NCBI RefSeq assembly: GCF_001724815.1
Contig: NZ_MEDO01000009.1
Coordinates: 1-64,000, forward strand
Length of the DNA: 64,000 bases
Source: Arenimonas sp. SCN 70-307
GTDB lineage: Bacteria > Pseudomonadota > Gammaproteobacteria > Xanthomonadales > Xanthomonadaceae
Direction: 5' to 3'
Part shown: piece after piece, positions 14,947 through 25,927 of the stretch
Position numbering within the stretch: position 1 is the stretch's first letter
How the letters are laid out: each line of letters opens with the position of its first letter
Notes under the pieces: generated by a model
Seen by the model: only the letters and a program-made list of their open reading frames with translations
What the model was told of the DNA's origin: nothing
Databases searched by the model: none
Program-made: the position numbers and the translations under genes

Positions 14947-16215
14947 TCAGTCGTTGATGGCGACGCGCTCGGCGTCGGCGAAGGTGTCGGTGCCGGAAAT
15001 CACCACGCGCTCGCCCGGGGCGATGCCCTCGAGGATCTCGACCTCGCCGACGCTGGTCGCGCCCAGGCGGATCGGACGGCGCACGGCGATGCCGTTCTCG
15101 ATGACATAGGCGAAGCGGCCGCCCAGCTGCTCCACGAAGGGGCCGCGGGCGAGCTTGACCACGTCGGGCTTCTCCTCGAACAGCACGCGGGCGGTGACGC
15201 GCTGGTTCTGGCGCAGGCCGGCCGGCTGCTCGCCGCTGAAGCGCACGCGCACCAGCACCTGGTTGTTCACCACCTCGGGCGAGATGGCCGAGATGGTGCC
15301 GGCCTGGGTGGCGGCGCCGATGCGCACGTCGGCACCCATGCCCAGGCCCAGGTCCTCGGCATAGGACTCGGGCATCTCGATCTCGACCTCGAGGCGGCTC
15401 AGGTCCACCACCGTCATCAGCGGCGCGTTGGCCGGCACCACGGCGCGGTCGGCGATGGAAAGCGTGCCGATGATGCCGGCCACCGGCGCGCGCACGTTGA
15501 GCTCGTCCACGCGGCGCTCGAGGTTGGCGGTGACCAGGCGCTGGCGTTCGAGCAGCTGCTCCTGGGTCTTGAGCGCGAGCGCCACGTCCTGGGTCTCGAG
15601 CCCGGAGGCGCTGGCCGCGTGCCTGGCGCGGATGTCGGCGCTGGCCATGGCGTCCTTGGCGCGCAGGAACTCGACCTGGGCGATGGCGCCCAGCTCGTAG
15701 CCGCGCTCGGCGCGCTGCAGGTCGCGCAGCGCGGCCAGGCGGGTCACCTCGGCGTCGTCGGCCTCGCGCTGGGCCAGCAGGCTGGCCTTGCGGGCCAGGA
15801 TGCGCTGGCGCGCCACCTCGGCCTCGAGCTGGGCCAGGGTGGCCTGCTCGCGCTGCAGTTCGTTGCGCAGCTCGGGCGAGTCGATTTCGGCCAGCACCTG
15901 GCCGGCCTCGACGGTGTCGCCGGCCAGGATCTTCAGCGCCACCGTGCCGCCGGCCGGGGCGTAGAGCGTCGGGCTCACCGCCGCCACCACCCGGCCGTTG
16001 GCGCTGGCGTCGCGCACGAGCAGGCCGCGGCTGGCCTCGGCGATGCGCAGGCGGTCGGCGGAGACGGCGCGGGCGCTGCCCAGCCAGCCGCTGAGCACCC
16101 AGCCCAGCAGCACCAGCGCCAGCACGGCGGCGCCGGCCAGCCACAGCGGGCGGCGCGAGGCGGGGACCTGGGCGGTGGAGAGGCTGCGGTCCTGGGCGGA
16201 GGTGTCGCGGATCAT
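14947..16215 (-). CDS. Periplasmic adaptor (HlyD/MacA family) of the ABC exporter
   Basis: Membrane-fusion protein, first gene of the operon, expected to link the ABC permeases to an outer-membrane channel (no TolC-like gene is in the window). Features are an N-terminal membrane anchor (LWLAGAAVLALVLLGWVL), biotinyl-lipoyl-like halves around GGTVALKILAGDTVEAGQVL and NVRAPVAGIIGTLS, and a long helical hairpin between them. The reading frame stays open up to a TTG at 16242, but that codon would precede the predicted transcription start (about 16238). The ATG at 16215, with AGGA at correct spacing, gives 422 residues and a 23-nt leader. Confidence 0.88.
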   Translation of the reverse strand: MIRDTSAQDRSLSTAQVPASRRPLWLAGAAVLALVLLGWVLSGWLGSARAVSADRLRIAEASRGLLVRDASANGRVVAAVSPTLYAPAGGTVALKILAGDTVEAGQVLAEIDSPELRNELQREQATLAQLEAEVARQRILARKASLLAQREADDAEVTRLAALRDLQRAERGYELGAIAQVEFLRAKDAMASADIRARHAASASGLETQDVALALKTQEQLLERQRLVTANLERRVDELNVRAPVAGIIGTLSIADRAVVPANAPLMTVVDLSRLEVEIEMPESYAEDLGLGMGADVRIGAATQAGTISAISPEVVNNQVLVRVRFSGEQPAGLRQNQRVTARVLFEEKPDVVKLARGPFVEQLGGRFAYVIENGIAVRRPIRLGATSVGEVEILEGIAPGERVVISGTDTFADAERVAIND

Positions 16216-16247
16216 CGGGCGTCCTGGCGTGGGGTCTGCCAAAGACG

Positions 16248-16265
16248 TTGCAAAGCCCGTGCCAA
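16248..16265 (-). promoter_or_regulatory. Sigma-54 (-24/-12) promoter of the ABC exporter operon
   Basis: Read on the minus strand the sequence is TTGGCACGGGCTTTGCAA. It fits the RpoN consensus TGGCACG-N4-TTGC in every conserved position, with GG at -25/-24 and GC at -13/-12 in exact spacing. The predicted start is near 16238. The sixth-to-last role in this circuit is filled by the operon's own sigma-54 activator, encoded at 10274-11623. Confidence 0.9.
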
Positions 16266-16307
16266 CACCTAAGTCCCTGATTCAAATGGATTCCCGCGCC
16301 GTCCGCG

Positions 16308-16345
16308 GCGTCCGCGCCGGGCCTGTCCGGACGCCCGCCGGACGC
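16308..16345. promoter_or_regulatory. Candidate activator (enhancer) site
   Basis: GCGTCCG (16308-16314) is repeated in inverted orientation as CGGACGC at 16328-16334 and again at 16339-16345. This places dyad half-sites 70-107 bp upstream of the predicted sigma-54 start, the usual distance for NtrC-type activator sites. The surrounding sequence is very GC-rich, so chance similarity is possible. The remaining DNA up to glmS (16346-16434) should hold the glmS promoter, but no clear one is seen. Confidence 0.4.
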
Positions 16346-16434
16346 CGGCGCCGCCCCTGCGAAACCTTCGCCCGCGGAAAGCCACAACCATCACTTAAAC
16401 TTCCCGGCCTACCCCCCAAAGGAATGGATCCTCC

Positions 16435-18258
<1,824 letters not shown>

Positions 18259-18268
18259 GGCCGGGCGC

Positions 18269-18445
18269 GTGAACGCCACGCCGCCCGACCACGACCCGCG
18301 CCCGGTCGAGCCCGAAAAGCCGCTGCCGGGCGATTGCTGCGACGGCGGCTGCAGCCCCTGCGTGCTCGACGCCTACGCCGAGGCCATGGACGACTACCGC
18401 GAGCGCCTGGCGCGCTGGCGCGCCCGCAACCCGGGCGCCGACTGA
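18269..18445 (+). CDS. Small oxidoreductase-like domain protein
   Basis: A 58-residue protein starting with GTG 10 nt after glmS. It has the compact motif PEKPLPGDCCDGGCSPCVLD followed by an AYAEAMDDYRERL helix, which is the pattern of the oxidoreductase-like domain (Pfam family Oxidored-like) found in short bacterial proteins and in some mitochondrial proteins. The four cysteines in a CC-x3-C-x2-C arrangement could bind metal or form disulfides. The biochemical role of the family is not established. Position suggests co-transcription with glmS. Confidence 0.8.
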   Translation: MNATPPDHDPRPVEPEKPLPGDCCDGGCSPCVLDAYAEAMDDYRERLARWRARNPGAD

Positions 18446-18507
18446 GGCCCCGCGGGGCCCGGCGCCGGTGGCAAAATGGCCGCCCTGAACCCGCCGAGCC
18501 TCCGACC

Positions 18508-19086
18508 ATGCGCGTCTGCGTCTATGCCGCCTCCAGCGCCAGGGTGGCGCCCGAATACCACGCCGCCGCGCGCGCGCTGGGTGAATCGCTGGCGCAGGCC
18601 GGCTGCAGCGTCGTCTACGGCGGCGGCTCGACCGGCCTGATGGGTTCGCTGGCCGACGGCGCGCTGTCGAAGGGCGGCGAAGTCATCGGCATCCTCCCGA
18701 AGTTCATGGCCGACCTCGAGTGGGGCCACCCGGGCCTGACCCACCTCGAGCTGGTCGAGGACATGCGCGAGCGCAAGCACAAGCTGCTCACCGGTTCCGA
18801 CGCGGTGGTGGCGCTGCCCGGCGGCTGCGGCACGCTCGAGGAGCTGTTCGAGGCGATCACGCTCAAGCGCCTGGGCATCTACTTCAACCCGATCCTGCTG
18901 CTCAACGTGCGTAATTTCTACACGCCGCTGCAGGGCTTCATGCAGCAGGTGATCGCCGAGCACTTCATGAACCCGGGCCACGAGGCCATGTGGCAGCTGG
19001 TGGATTCGGTCGAGCAGGTGCTGCCGACCATCCGCGCCACGCCGCCCTGGCGCGAGGACGCGCGCGAGTACGCGGTGGTGCGCTAG
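18508..19086 (+). CDS. LOG family nucleotide 5'-monophosphate nucleosidase
   Basis: A 192-residue Rossmann protein with the two LOG signatures: YGGGSTGLMG near residue 40 and LPGGCGTLEELFE near residue 105, the latter holding the catalytic Glu. Plant LOG enzymes release cytokinin bases from riboside monophosphates; in bacteria the family cleaves AMP-type nucleotides to base and ribose-5-phosphate. The start MRVCVYAASS at 18508 gives the family's usual length. No specific substrate can be read from sequence. Confidence 0.88.
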   Translation: MRVCVYAASSARVAPEYHAAARALGESLAQAGCSVVYGGGSTGLMGSLADGALSKGGEVIGILPKFMADLEWGHPGLTHLELVEDMRERKHKLLTGSDAVVALPGGCGTLEELFEAITLKRLGIYFNPILLLNVRNFYTPLQGFMQQVIAEHFMNPGHEAMWQLVDSVEQVLPTIRATPPWREDAREYAVVR

Positions 19087-19090
19087 CGGC

Positions 19091-19486
19091 TCAGTCCTCG
19101 TCGCGCGACGAGGAGGGGTCGTCGAAGCCGAAGTCGCCGCCGGCCATCGCGCCCTCGTCGTCGCCGTCGAGGTGCACGGTCTTCACCGGCGCGGCGGCCG
19201 GCATGCGCTTGCCCTTGGGCAGCGGCAGCTTGGCCACTTCCTCGCCCGCGGCCAGCACCAGCTCGCTGCGGCGCTCGTCGGGGATTTCCTGCCAGTGGCA
19301 GCCGACGATGGCGCCCTCGAGCGCGTAGAGCAGGTTCAGGCTGGGCTTGAAGCCCGCGCGCTTGACGCGCACGTAGGCGGCGAGCGCACCCACGGCCTCC
19401 AGGTCTTCCTGGGTGCGGATGCCGGTCTGGCGCAGCCACGCGGCCGATTTCGGGCCGATGTTGCGCAGTTTGGTGCCTTCGGTCAT
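19091..19486 (-). CDS. TfoX C-terminal domain protein
   Basis: A 131-residue protein whose first 80 residues match the C-terminal (helix-hairpin-helix-like) domain of TfoX/Sxy: LRNIGPKSAAWLRQTGI, then LNLLYALEGAIVGCHWQ. The TfoX N-terminal domain that marks true competence regulators is absent, and the C-terminal 40 residues are acidic and low in complexity (ending FGFDDPSSSRDED). It may act in DNA binding or regulation, but a competence role cannot be claimed. It converges with the LOG gene, with four bases between stop codons. Confidence 0.8.
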   Translation of the reverse strand: MTEGTKLRNIGPKSAAWLRQTGIRTQEDLEAVGALAAYVRVKRAGFKPSLNLLYALEGAIVGCHWQEIPDERRSELVLAAGEEVAKLPLPKGKRMPAAAPVKTVHLDGDDEGAMAGGDFGFDDPSSSRDED

Positions 19487-19509
19487 CGCGTCGTCCCCTG
19501 CCGGCGGGT

Positions 19510-19998
19510 TCAGGCCGGTTGCAGCGATTGTATGAACGCAGCGGCGATGGCTTCGAGGCCAGCCTGGTCGTCGGCGTCGAAGCGATCGAGCAGGGGGCTG
19601 TCGAGGTCGAACACGCCCACCAGCCTGTCGCCATCGTACAGCGGCACCACCAGCTCCGAGCGCGAGGCTGAGTCGCAGGGGATGTGGCCCGGGAACGCGT
19701 CCACGTCCGGCACGCGCTGCGTCTGGCGCGTGGCGGCGGCGGTGCCGCAGACGCCGCGGCCGAGCGCGATGCGCACGCAGGCCGGGTGGCCCTGGAAGGG
19801 CCCGACCACCAGTTCGTTGCCGTCGTAGAAATAAAAGCCCACCCAGTTCAGGTCGGGCAGGGCATGGAACACCAGCGACGAGAGGTTGGCGGCGTTGGCG
19901 GTGCGGTCGTGCTCGCCGTGCATCAGGCCGCGGGCCTGCTCGAGCAGCTGGGCGTATTGCTCGGCCTTGCTGCCGCTGAGGGTGGACTGCGCGAACAT
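19510..19998 (-). CDS. msrC: Free methionine-(R)-sulfoxide reductase (GAF domain)
   Basis: Repairs free methionine-R-sulfoxide using a GAF-fold active site. The 162-residue protein has the three cysteines of the family in order: PACVRI, GVCGTAA and HIPCDSASRSELVVPL, the last holding the catalytic region. NWVGFYFYDGNELVVGPFQG is the usual substrate-pocket region. The frame continues upstream with an Arg-rich tract that is an artefact; MFAQSTLSG at 19998 is the natural start. It lies 23 nt upstream of the TfoX-like gene on the same strand and may be co-transcribed with it. Confidence 0.9.
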   Translation of the reverse strand: MFAQSTLSGSKAEQYAQLLEQARGLMHGEHDRTANAANLSSLVFHALPDLNWVGFYFYDGNELVVGPFQGHPACVRIALGRGVCGTAAATRQTQRVPDVDAFPGHIPCDSASRSELVVPLYDGDRLVGVFDLDSPLLDRFDADDQAGLEAIAAAFIQSLQPA

Positions 19999-20060
19999 CG
20001 GCGCTCCATCGTGAAGGGTCGGGGCGCTATTGTATGCACGCGCGCCCGGGGGCGCGGGGG

Positions 20061-20825
20061 ATGCCCATGCAATGGTCCGTTGAACAACTGGCGACGCTGC
20101 CGCGCGAGGACGGCTTCCGGCTGCGCGGGCAGCAGGTGACGCGCCTGGAGACCTTCGTCGACGCCGCCTTCGCCTTCGCGCTGACACTGCTGGTGATTTT
20201 CTTCGAGACCCTGCCCACCAGCTTCGACGAGCTGCGCGAGGCCCTGCGCCGCGTGCCCACCTTCGTGTTCTGCTTCGTGCTGCTGGCGCTGTTCTGGAGC
20301 GCGCACAACCGCTGGAGCCGGCGCTTCGGGCTCGACGACGCCACGTCCACCGTGTTCTCGCTCGGCCTGGTGCTGGTGATGCTGGTGTATGTCTATCCGC
20401 TGCGCATGGTGGTCTCGAGCGGCCTGTGGCTGGCCACCGGCGGCTTCGTGCCCACCGAGCTGGTCATCACCGGCCCCGGTGCGCTGGTCGACCTGCAGTG
20501 GGCCTTCGTCATCTACGGCGTGGGGTTCGGCCTGATGGCCTTCACCCTGCTCATGCTCAACCGCCACGCCCTGCGCCGGGCCGAGGCCCTGGGCCTGGAC
20601 GAGCTCGAGCGCCACGACGCCCGCACCGACCTCGTCATCCAGGCCATCCTGCTGGCCAGCGCCCTGGTCAGCATCGCCGCCAGCGTGGTGATGATGCAGG
20701 TGCCCCCCGCGCACGTGGGTTACCTGCTCAGCGGCCTGCCGATGTTCACCTACCCGCTGCTGGGCGTGATCGTGCCGATCTACGGCACGCGCCGGCTGCG
20801 CTCGCGCCCGCGGGTGGCGGCGTGA
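20061..20825 (+). CDS. TMEM175-like potassium channel family protein
   Basis: A 254-residue membrane protein with about six hydrophobic segments. The first contains RLETFVDAAFAFALTLLVIF, matching the TMEM175 pore-helix pattern (R...FSDG/VDAVFAFALTLL) in which conserved hydrophobic residues form the filter of a K+ leak channel. Starts at 20061 and 20067 are both possible; GGGGG lies just before 20061. The stop overlaps the bioD start (GTGA), so the two genes are probably translated together although their functions are unrelated. Confidence 0.75.
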   Translation: MPMQWSVEQLATLPREDGFRLRGQQVTRLETFVDAAFAFALTLLVIFFETLPTSFDELREALRRVPTFVFCFVLLALFWSAHNRWSRRFGLDDATSTVFSLGLVLVMLVYVYPLRMVVSSGLWLATGGFVPTELVITGPGALVDLQWAFVIYGVGFGLMAFTLLMLNRHALRRAEALGLDELERHDARTDLVIQAILLASALVSIAASVVMMQVPPAHVGYLLSGLPMFTYPLLGVIVPIYGTRRLRSRPRVAA

Positions 20826-21493
20826 AGCGCGGCTGCTTCGTCACCGGCACCGACACCGGCGTGGGCAAGACCTTCGCCAGCGCCGCGCTGCTGCACGCGC
20901 TGCGCCGCGACGGCGGACCCGCCGTGGGGATGAAGCCGGTGGCCAGCGGCTGCGAGCGCACGCCGCAGGGCTGGCGCAACGAAGACGCGCTGGCGCTGCA
21001 GGCGGCCAGTTCGCCGCGGCCGGACTACCTGCTGGTGAATCCCTACGCCCTGCCCGAGCCCACCGCGCCGCAGATCGCGTCGGCCCTGGCCGGCGTGAAG
21101 GTCGAATTGCCCACGCTGCTCGCCGCGCACGCGGCCCTGGCCGGCCTGGCCGGCGGCCGCGTGCTGGTCGAGGGCGTGGGCGGCTGGCTGGCGCCGCTGG
21201 CCGATGGCCTGGAGCAGGCCGACCTGGTGCGCGCGCTCGACCTGCCGGTGGTGATGGTGGTCGGCCTCAAGCTCGGCTGCCTCAACCATGCCCGGCTCAC
21301 CGCCCGGGCCGTCACGGCCGACGGCTGCCGCTTCGCCGGCTGGATCGGCAACGCCGTCGAAGCGCCCGGCCCGCATTCGGCGGCCTACCTCGACCTGCTG
21401 CGCGCGGCCCTGCCCGGGCCCTGCCTGGGCCTGCTGCCGTACTCCCCGGGCGCCGGCCCGGCGGCCCTGGCCGCGAATCTGGCTCCGGGCTGA
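20822..21493 (+). CDS. bioD: Dethiobiotin synthetase
   Basis: Forms the ureido ring of dethiobiotin from diaminopelargonic acid, CO2 and ATP in biotin synthesis. The 223-residue protein has the P-loop TGTDTGVGKTF at the N-terminus, MKPVASGCE with the substrate-binding lysine, and VEGVGGWLAPL, the family's Mg2+/diaminopelargonate motif. It starts with GTG overlapping the upstream stop codon. Other bio genes are not in the window. Confidence 0.95.
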   Translation: MKRGCFVTGTDTGVGKTFASAALLHALRRDGGPAVGMKPVASGCERTPQGWRNEDALALQAASSPRPDYLLVNPYALPEPTAPQIASALAGVKVELPTLLAAHAALAGLAGGRVLVEGVGGWLAPLADGLEQADLVRALDLPVVMVVGLKLGCLNHARLTARAVTADGCRFAGWIGNAVEAPGPHSAAYLDLLRAALPGPCLGLLPYSPGAGPAALAANLAPG

Positions 21494-21545
21494 ACGCCCC
21501 GGCCCGGAAGGGGCCGAAACCCGCCAAAACAGGCCATCAGTTGGC

Positions 21546-21573
21546 TTGACAGTCGCGGCTTCAAACCTAGAAT
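21546..21573 (+). promoter_or_regulatory. Promoter of the RND efflux operon
   Basis: A perfect -35 box TTGACA (21546-21551) and TAGAAT (21568-21573) are spaced by 16 nt and lie about 65 bp before the adaptor gene. This is one of the strongest sigma-70 type promoters in the window. Confidence 0.8.
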
Positions 21574-21585
21574 GACCGTTCACTC
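21570..21585. promoter_or_regulatory. Candidate TetR operator
   Basis: GAATGACCGTTCACTC is an imperfect dyad (12 of 16 positions symmetric; perfect core TGA-CCGT-TCA apart from the centre). It overlaps the -10 box and expected start site, so a bound repressor would block the promoter. The operon's last gene encodes a TetR-family regulator, the natural candidate. Confidence 0.65.
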
Positions 21586-21639
21586 TTTCCCGCCCGTGCC
21601 CTCCGGCACCGGCAACGCTTCCCCATTTCGAGGCTTTCC

Positions 21640-22797
21640 ATGTCCTTCCCCGCCCGTTCCTGGCGCCCCCTGGCGCTCTCCGTCGCCGCCGCCCTGATGC
21701 TGGCCGCCTGCGGCGGCGAGCCCGCCCCGATGCAGATGCCGGCCCCCGAGGTCACCGTGGTCACGCTCAAGGCCCAGCCGGTGCCGCTGGTGCGCGAGCT
21801 GGCCGGCCGCACGGTGCCCTTCGTGGTGGCCGAGGTGCGACCGCAGGCCACGGGCCTGGTGCAGCAGCGCCTGTTCGACGAGGGCGGGCTGGTGAAGGCC
21901 GGGCAGGTGCTCTACCAGCTCGACGACGCCAGCTACCGCGCCGCCCGCGACGCCGCCGCCGCCAACCTGGCGCGCGCCCGCGCCTCGGCCGAGTCGGCCC
22001 GCCTGGCCGCCCAGCGCTCGACCGAGCTGGTCGCCGCCAAGCTGGTGAGCCAGCAGGACCACGAGCGCGCCCTCGCCGCCGCCGCCGAAGCCGCCGCCGA
22101 CGTGGCCGCCTACCGCGCCGCGCTGCAGTCGGCCGAGGTGAACCTGGGCTACACCCGCATCAGCTCGCCGATCGCCGGCCGCGCCGGCAAGTCCTCGGTC
22201 ACCCAGGGCGCGCTGGTCACCGCCAACCAGGCCCAGGCGCTGGTGACGGTGCAGCAGCTCGATCCGATGTACGTCGACCTGTCGCAGTCGGCCGCCGAAC
22301 TGCTGCAGCTGCGCAAGGACATCGAGGCCGGCCGCGTGGAGCAGGACGGCATCGCCGCGCGCATCGTGCTCGAGGACGGCAGCGAATACGCGCACGCCGG
22401 CGCGCTGGAGTTCACCGACGTCACCGTCGACCCGGGCACCGGCAGCTACGCGCTGCGCGTGCGCGTGCCCAACCCCGACAACCTGCTGCTGCCGGGCATG
22501 TACGTGCGCGCCGTGGTCGAACTGGGCGTGCGCAACGACGGCGTGCTGGCGCCGCAGCAGGGCATTACCCGCGACCCGAAGGGCCATGCCACCGCGATGG
22601 TGGTCAACGCCGAGGGCAAGGTCGAGGCGCGCACCGTGCAGGCCAGCCGCACGGTCGGCGACCAGTGGCTGGTGGATTCGGGCCTGCAGGCCGGCGAACG
22701 CGTCATCGTCGAGGGCCTGCAGAAGGTGCAGCCGGGCGCCGATGCGCGCGCGGTCGAGGCCGGCGCCGCGCCGGCCGCCGGCGCCAACGCCGAATAA
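21640..22797 (+). CDS. RND efflux periplasmic adaptor lipoprotein (AcrA/MexA type)
   Basis: Membrane-fusion subunit of a tripartite drug exporter, 385 residues. A lipoprotein signal peptide ends at the lipobox LAAC (Cys near residue 24), so the mature protein is anchored by lipid. It contains the lipoyl halves VRPQATGLVQQRLFDEGG and YTRISSPIAGRAGKS, a helical hairpin between them, and the C-terminal membrane-proximal domain. The pump gene follows after 16 nt. No outer-membrane channel gene follows, so a shared TolC/OprM-type protein from elsewhere would be needed. Confidence 0.93.
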   Translation: MSFPARSWRPLALSVAAALMLAACGGEPAPMQMPAPEVTVVTLKAQPVPLVRELAGRTVPFVVAEVRPQATGLVQQRLFDEGGLVKAGQVLYQLDDASYRAARDAAAANLARARASAESARLAAQRSTELVAAKLVSQQDHERALAAAAEAAADVAAYRAALQSAEVNLGYTRISSPIAGRAGKSSVTQGALVTANQAQALVTVQQLDPMYVDLSQSAAELLQLRKDIEAGRVEQDGIAARIVLEDGSEYAHAGALEFTDVTVDPGTGSYALRVRVPNPDNLLLPGMYVRAVVELGVRNDGVLAPQQGITRDPKGHATAMVVNAEGKVEARTVQASRTVGDQWLVDSGLQAGERVIVEGLQKVQPGADARAVEAGAAPAAGANAE

Positions 22798-22813
22798 GTA
22801 AGGAATCCCTCGC

Positions 22814-25800
22814 ATGGCAAGGTTCTTCATCGACCGCCCGATCTTCGCCTGGGTGATCGCCATCATCATCATGCTGGCCGGCGTGCTAGCGCTGACCCAG
22901 CTGCCGATCTCGCGCTACCCGACGATCGCGCCGCCCTCGGTCACCATCAACGCCAGCTACCCCGGCGCCTCCGCGCAGGCGGTGGAGAACTCGGTGACCC
23001 AGATCATCGAGCAGGCCATGACCGGCCTGGACGGCCTGGACTACATGTCCTCGACCTCCGACTCCAACGGCTCGGTCACCGTCACGCTCACCTTCGACTC
23101 GGGCACCGACCCGGACATCGCCCAGGTGCAGGTGCAGAACAAGCTGCAAGTCGCCTCGGCGCTGCTGCCGCAGATCGTGCAGCAGCAGGGCCTGAACGTG
23201 AACAAGGCCAGCGCGGGCTTCCTGCTCGTGCTGGGCTTCGTGAGCGAAGACGGCTCGATGGACCGCAACGACATCAGCGACTACGTGTCCTCGACCATCG
23301 TCGACCCGCTCAGCCGCGTGCCGGGCGTGGGCGGCGTGCAGGTGTTCGGCGGCAAGTACGCCATGCGCATCTGGCTCGACCCGGGCAAGCTCAACGCCTA
23401 CCGGCTGGCGCCCAACGACATCGTCGCGGCCATCCAGGCCCAGAACGCCCAGGTGGCGGTGGGCCAGCTCGGCGGCACGCCGGCCATCGACGGCCAGCAG
23501 ATCAACGCCACCATCACCGGCAACGAGCGCCTGCAGACGCCGGAGCAGTTCCGCGAGATCGTGCTGCGCTCGGGCGCCGACGGTTCGGTGCTGCGCCTGG
23601 GCGACGTGGCCCGGGTGGAGCTGGGCTCCGAGGGCTACTCGGTCATCAGCCGCTACAACGGCAAGCCCGCCAGCGGCGTGGCCGTGATGATGACCAGCGG
23701 CGCCAATGCCCTCGAAACCGCCGACGGCGTGCAGGCGCTGATGGAGCAGCTGCGGCCGACCTTCCCGCCGGGCCTGCGGGTGGTCACGCCCTTCGACTCC
23801 ACGCCCTTCGTGCGCGTGTCGATCAACGAGGTCGTCAAGACCCTGATCGAGGCGGTGGTGCTGGTGTTCCTGGTGATCTTCCTGTTCCTGCAGAACTTCC
23901 GCGCCACCCTCATCCCCACCATCGCCGTGCCGGTGGTGCTGCTGGGCACGCTGGCGATCCTGCTGGCGCTGGGGTTCTCGATCAACATGCTCACCATGTT
24001 CGCCATGGTGCTGGCCATCGGCCTGCTGGTGGACGACGCCATCGTCGTGGTCGAGAACGTCGAGCGCGTGATGAGCGAGGAAGGCCTGAGCCCGCTCGAG
24101 GCCACGCGCAAGTCGATGGACCAGATCACCGGCGCCCTGGTGGGCATCGGCCTGGTGCTGTCGGCGGTGTTCGTGCCGATGGCCTTCCTCGAGGGCTCCA
24201 CCGGCGTCATCTACCGCCAGTTCACCGCCACCATCGTCTCGGCGATGGGCCTGTCGGTGCTGGTGGCCATCATCCTCACGCCGGCGCTGTGCGCCACCAT
24301 GCTCAAGCCGCTCAGGAAGGGCGAGCACCACGGCCAGAAGGGCTTCTTCGGCTGGTTCAACCGCAAGTTCGAGCAGGGCAACCGCGGCTACCAGGGCGTG
24401 GTGCGCCGGATGATCGGCCGCACCGGCCGCTTCCTGGCCGTGTACGTGGCGCTGGCGGCGGCCATGGCCTGGGTGTACTCGAGCGTGCCCTCGGCCTTCC
24501 TGCCCGACGAGGACCAGGGCGTGCTCTTCACCGTGGTGCAGACGCCGGTGGGCGCCACCCAGGAGCGCACCGCCGCGGCGATGCAGCTGGTCGAGGACCA
24601 CTACCTGCAGAACGAATCGGAGCACATCGAGTCGGTGTTCGCCGTGCAGGGCTTCAGCTTCGGCGGCAGCGGCCAGAACAACGCCATGGTGTTCGTCAAG
24701 CTCAAGGAGTGGGACGAGCGCACCACGCCCGAGTCGACCGTCGACGCCATCATCGGCCGCGCCTACGGTGCGTTCTCGCAGATCAAGGACGCCATGGTGT
24801 TCGCCTTCCCGCCGCCGCCGGTGATGGAGCTGGGCACCTCGGGCGGCTTCAACCTCTACCTGCAGGACGTGACCGGCCAGGGCCACGAGGCCCTGATGGC
24901 GGCGCGCAACCAGCTGCTGGGCGCGGCCGCGCAGAGCCCGCTGCTGCAGGGCGTGCGCCCGAACGGCCAGGAAGACCAGCCGCAGTTCCGCATCGAGGTG
25001 GACACCGCGCGCGCCGCGGCGGCCGGGCTGTCGATCGCCGACATCAATTCCACGCTGTCCGTGGCCTGGGGCGGGCGCTACATCGACGACTTCATCGACC
25101 GCGGCCGCGTCAAGCGCGTCTACGTGCAGGCCGACGCGCCCTACCGCATGGTGCCGGAGGACTTCGGCAAGTGGTACGTGCGCAATGCCGACGGCGAGAT
25201 GGTGCCCTTCACCGCCTTCGCCAGCACGCGCTGGGAGTACGGCTCGCCGCGCCTGGAGCGCTACAACGGCATGCCGGCGGTGAACATCACCGGCCAGCCG
25301 GCGGCGGGCGTGTCCTCGGGCGACGCCATGGCCGAGATGGAGCGCCTGGCCGGCGAGCTGCCGCGCGGCTTCGCCCTTCAGTGGAGCGGCGCCTCCTACC
25401 AGGAGCGCGTGGCCGATGCGCAGACGCCGCTGCTGTACGCGCTGTCGCTGCTGATCGTGTTCCTGTGCCTGGCCGCGCTGTACGAGAGCTGGACCATCCC
25501 GACCTCGGTGCTGCTGGTGGTGCCGCTGGGCATCCTGGGCGCGGTGCTGTTCACCTGGTTCCGCGACCTCTCGCGCGACGTCTACTTCCAGGTCGGCCTG
25601 CTGACCACGGTGGGCCTGTCGAGCAAGAACGCCGTGCTGATCATCGAGTTCGCCAAGGCCAACGTCGGAAAGGGCATGGACCTGGTGGAAGGCACGCTGG
25701 CGGCCATCCGCGACCGCCTGCGCCCGATCCTGATGACCTCGATCGCCTTCGGCTTCGGCGTGCTGCCGCTGGCCATCGCCTCCGGCGCCGGCTCGGGCGC

Positions 25801-25927
25801 GCAGCGTGCCATCGGCACCGGCGTCATCGGCGGCATGCTGTTCGGCACCTTCCTGGGCATCTTCTTCATCCCGCTGTTCTTCGTGGCGGTGCGGCGACTG
25901 TTCGCGCGCAAGGAGCGCCCGGCATGA
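22814..25927 (+). CDS. RND multidrug efflux pump (AcrB/MexB, HAE1 family)
   Basis: Inner-membrane proton-driven pump of 1037 residues. It opens with [17 protein letters not shown], has twelve expected membrane segments, two large periplasmic domains, and the proton-relay pair Asp407-Asp408 in [18 protein letters not shown] at the same numbers as E. coli AcrB. Substrates are likely hydrophobic or amphiphilic drugs, but specificity cannot be read. Its stop overlaps the start of the TetR gene (ATGA). Confidence 0.96.
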   Translation: MARFFIDRPIFAWVIAIIIMLAGVLALTQLPISRYPTIAPPSVTINASYPGASAQAVENSVTQIIEQAMTGLDGLDYMSSTSDSNGSVTVTLTFDSGTDPDIAQVQVQNKLQVASALLPQIVQQQGLNVNKASAGFLLVLGFVSEDGSMDRNDISDYVSSTIVDPLSRVPGVGGVQVFGGKYAMRIWLDPGKLNAYRLAPNDIVAAIQAQNAQVAVGQLGGTPAIDGQQINATITGNERLQTPEQFREIVLRSGADGSVLRLGDVARVELGSEGYSVISRYNGKPASGVAVMMTSGANALETADGVQALMEQLRPTFPPGLRVVTPFDSTPFVRVSINEVVKTLIEAVVLVFLVIFLFLQNFRATLIPTIAVPVVLLGTLAILLALGFSINMLTMFAMVLAIGLLVDDAIVVVENVERVMSEEGLSPLEATRKSMDQITGALVGIGLVLSAVFVPMAFLEGSTGVIYRQFTATIVSAMGLSVLVAIILTPALCATMLKPLRKGEHHGQKGFFGWFNRKFEQGNRGYQGVVRRMIGRTGRFLAVYVALAAAMAWVYSSVPSAFLPDEDQGVLFTVVQTPVGATQERTAAAMQLVEDHYLQNESEHIESVFAVQGFSFGGSGQNNAMVFVKLKEWDERTTPESTVDAIIGRAYGAFSQIKDAMVFAFPPPPVMELGTSGGFNLYLQDVTGQGHEALMAARNQLLGAAAQSPLLQGVRPNGQEDQPQFRIEVDTARAAAAGLSIADINSTLSVAWGGRYIDDFIDRGRVKRVYVQADAPYRMVPEDFGKWYVRNADGEMVPFTAFASTRWEYGSPRLERYNGMPAVNITGQPAAGVSSGDAMAEMERLAGELPRGFALQWSGASYQERVADAQTPLLYALSLLIVFLCLAALYESWTIPTSVLLVVPLGILGAVLFTWFRDLSRDVYFQVGLLTTVGLSSKNAVLIIEFAKANVGKGMDLVEGTLAAIRDRLRPILMTSIAFGFGVLPLAIASGAGSGAQRAIGTGVIGGMLFGTFLGIFFIPLFFVAVRRLFARKERPA

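Noticed and set aside
19999-20187. Arg-rich N-terminal extension of MsrC
   Set aside because: Low-complexity Arg tract not found in the family; MFAQSTLSG at 19998 gives the standard length.
21491-21518. GGCCC/GGGCC hairpin after bioD as a terminator
   Set aside because: Short stem in very GC-rich DNA with no T tract.
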